Source of the DNA: Thiohalospira sp051745535
GTDB taxonomy: Bacteria; Pseudomonadota; Gammaproteobacteria; Thiohalospirales; Thiohalospiraceae
DNA: 6,352 nucleotides
NCBI GenBank assembly: GCA_051745535.1
Contig: JBNJED010000087.1
Location: 1-6,352 of the forward strand
Direction: 5' to 3'
Below the pieces are notes generated by a model. It worked only from the letters and a program-made list of their open reading frames with translations. It had not been told where the DNA came from and did not search any database. Position numbers and translations under genes: made by a program. The number at the start of each line of letters is the position of its first letter. Positions within the stretch are counted from its first letter, which is position 1. Positions 5,895 to 6,352 of this stretch are shown one piece after another.

Positions 5895-6352
5895 GACCCC
5901 TCCTCCCGGCCTTCTTCTTCCGCCACCTCCTGCCGACGCTCACGGCCCGGGAGGTAGGCCCCCAGGATCTCGTCCAGCAAGCGGGCGTTGGTCCCCTGCT
6001 GGATGAGGCCGACGGCCTCCATGATGAGGGAGTGGTTGGTGTACTCGCTCTCGGCCCGCTGCTCCAGGTTGTCGGCGATGGGGATGGCCACCAGCTGGGC
6101 GAATACCGCGCCATAGAGCGTCGTGAGTAGCGCCACGGCCATTCCGGGTCCCACGGCCTCGGGGTTTTCCAGGTTGCCCAGCATCTGCACCAGCCCCACG
6201 AGGGTCCCGATCATGCCGAAGGCCGGCGCCTGCTCGCCGATGCTGCGAAAGACGCGCTGGCCGATCTCGTGGCGCTCCCAGGCATGGTCCAGCTCTTCGT
6301 GCAGGGCACGCTGGACGGTCTCGGGATCCATCCCGTCCACCATCATCTGCAG
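5891..6352 (-). CDS. motA: Flagellar stator protein MotA/PomA, partial (N-terminus outside window)
   Basis: The visible 153 residues are the C-terminal part of the proton- or sodium-channel subunit of the flagellar stator. The frame stays open to the window edge, and family members are about 250 residues long, so roughly 100 residues with the first two membrane segments are missing. The segment MVDGMDPE and the helix with HEELDHAWERHE belong to the cytoplasmic loop. Two membrane segments follow: APAFGMIGTLVGLVQML and GPGMAVALLTTLYG through IPIADNL. The Pro in APAFG and the Thr residues in GTLVG and LLTTLYG match positions linked to ion flow in PomA, so this is PomA/MotP class rather than E. 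coli MotA class. The C-terminal tail is highly charged (EVAEEEGREEGS). The TGA stop overlaps the motB start in GTGA. Confidence 0.94.
   Translation of the reverse strand: MQMMVDGMDPETVQRALHEELDHAWERHEIGQRVFRSIGEQAPAFGMIGTLVGLVQMLGNLENPEAVGPGMAVALLTTLYGAVFAQLVAIPIADNLEQRAESEYTNHSLIMEAVGLIQQGTNARLLDEILGAYLPGRERRQEVAEEEGREEGS
5899..5904 (-). promoter_or_regulatory. Ribosome binding site for the GTG start of motB
   Basis: AGGAGG lies four bases before the GTG at 5894-5892, inside the last codons of motA, with an overlapping GGAGG at a seven-base spacing. This strong site supports the non-ATG start, since the next in-frame ATG lies at residue 14, within the membrane segment. Confidence 0.65.

Overview
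The window is GC-rich, densely coding bacterial DNA, and every gene reads on the minus strand. The proteins resemble those of a motile, high-GC gammaproteobacterium. Evidence is the two-membrane-segment PAS/GGDEF/EAL architecture, a PomA/MotP-class flagellar stator and a CCA-encoded tRNA-Arg. A halophilic or alkaliphilic relative such as an Ectothiorhodospiraceae member would fit the sodium-type stator, but that placement is inference from protein style only.

Layout in transcription order (right to left): (1) 6352-5891, the C-terminal part of a MotA/PomA-type stator subunit, cut by the window edge. (2) 5894-5163, MotB/PomB-type stator subunit, starting with GTG inside a four-base GTGA overlap with motA. 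(3) 5162-4833, a 330 bp non-coding stretch, locally less GC-rich, with a plausible sigma-70 promoter (GCGACA, 16 bp, TATAGT) and a long inverted repeat. If the promoter is used, the next gene has a leader of about 155 nt. (4) 4832-3561, REC-PAS-GGDEF, a response-regulator diguanylate cyclase with an intact GGEEF site and an intact RxxD inhibitory site. Its receiver domain has Pro where the conserved Thr/Ser normally sits. (5) 3560-3316, a 245 bp gap without an evident promoter or terminator. (6) 3315-130, a membrane-anchored PAS-PAS-GAF-PAS-GGDEF-EAL protein. All EAL catalytic residues are in place, so it is probably a c-di-GMP phosphodiesterase; the GGDEF domain is partly degenerate. (7) 93-17, tRNA-Arg(CCU), whose promoter has its -35 box overlapping the phosphodiesterase stop codon.

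Functionally the window joins a flagellar stator pair to two proteins of opposite predicted c-di-GMP activity. A soluble, phosphorylation-gated synthase is followed by a membrane-bound, multi-sensor hydrolase. Since c-di-GMP commonly controls the swim-or-stick decision, a local motility-control module is a reasonable inference, but the sequence does not prove a regulatory link between the stator and the enzymes. I see no mobile element, CRISPR array or clearly undescribed system. The least ordinary items are the structured region ahead of the cyclase gene, the altered receiver domain, and the tRNA promoter embedded in the end of the phosphodiesterase gene.
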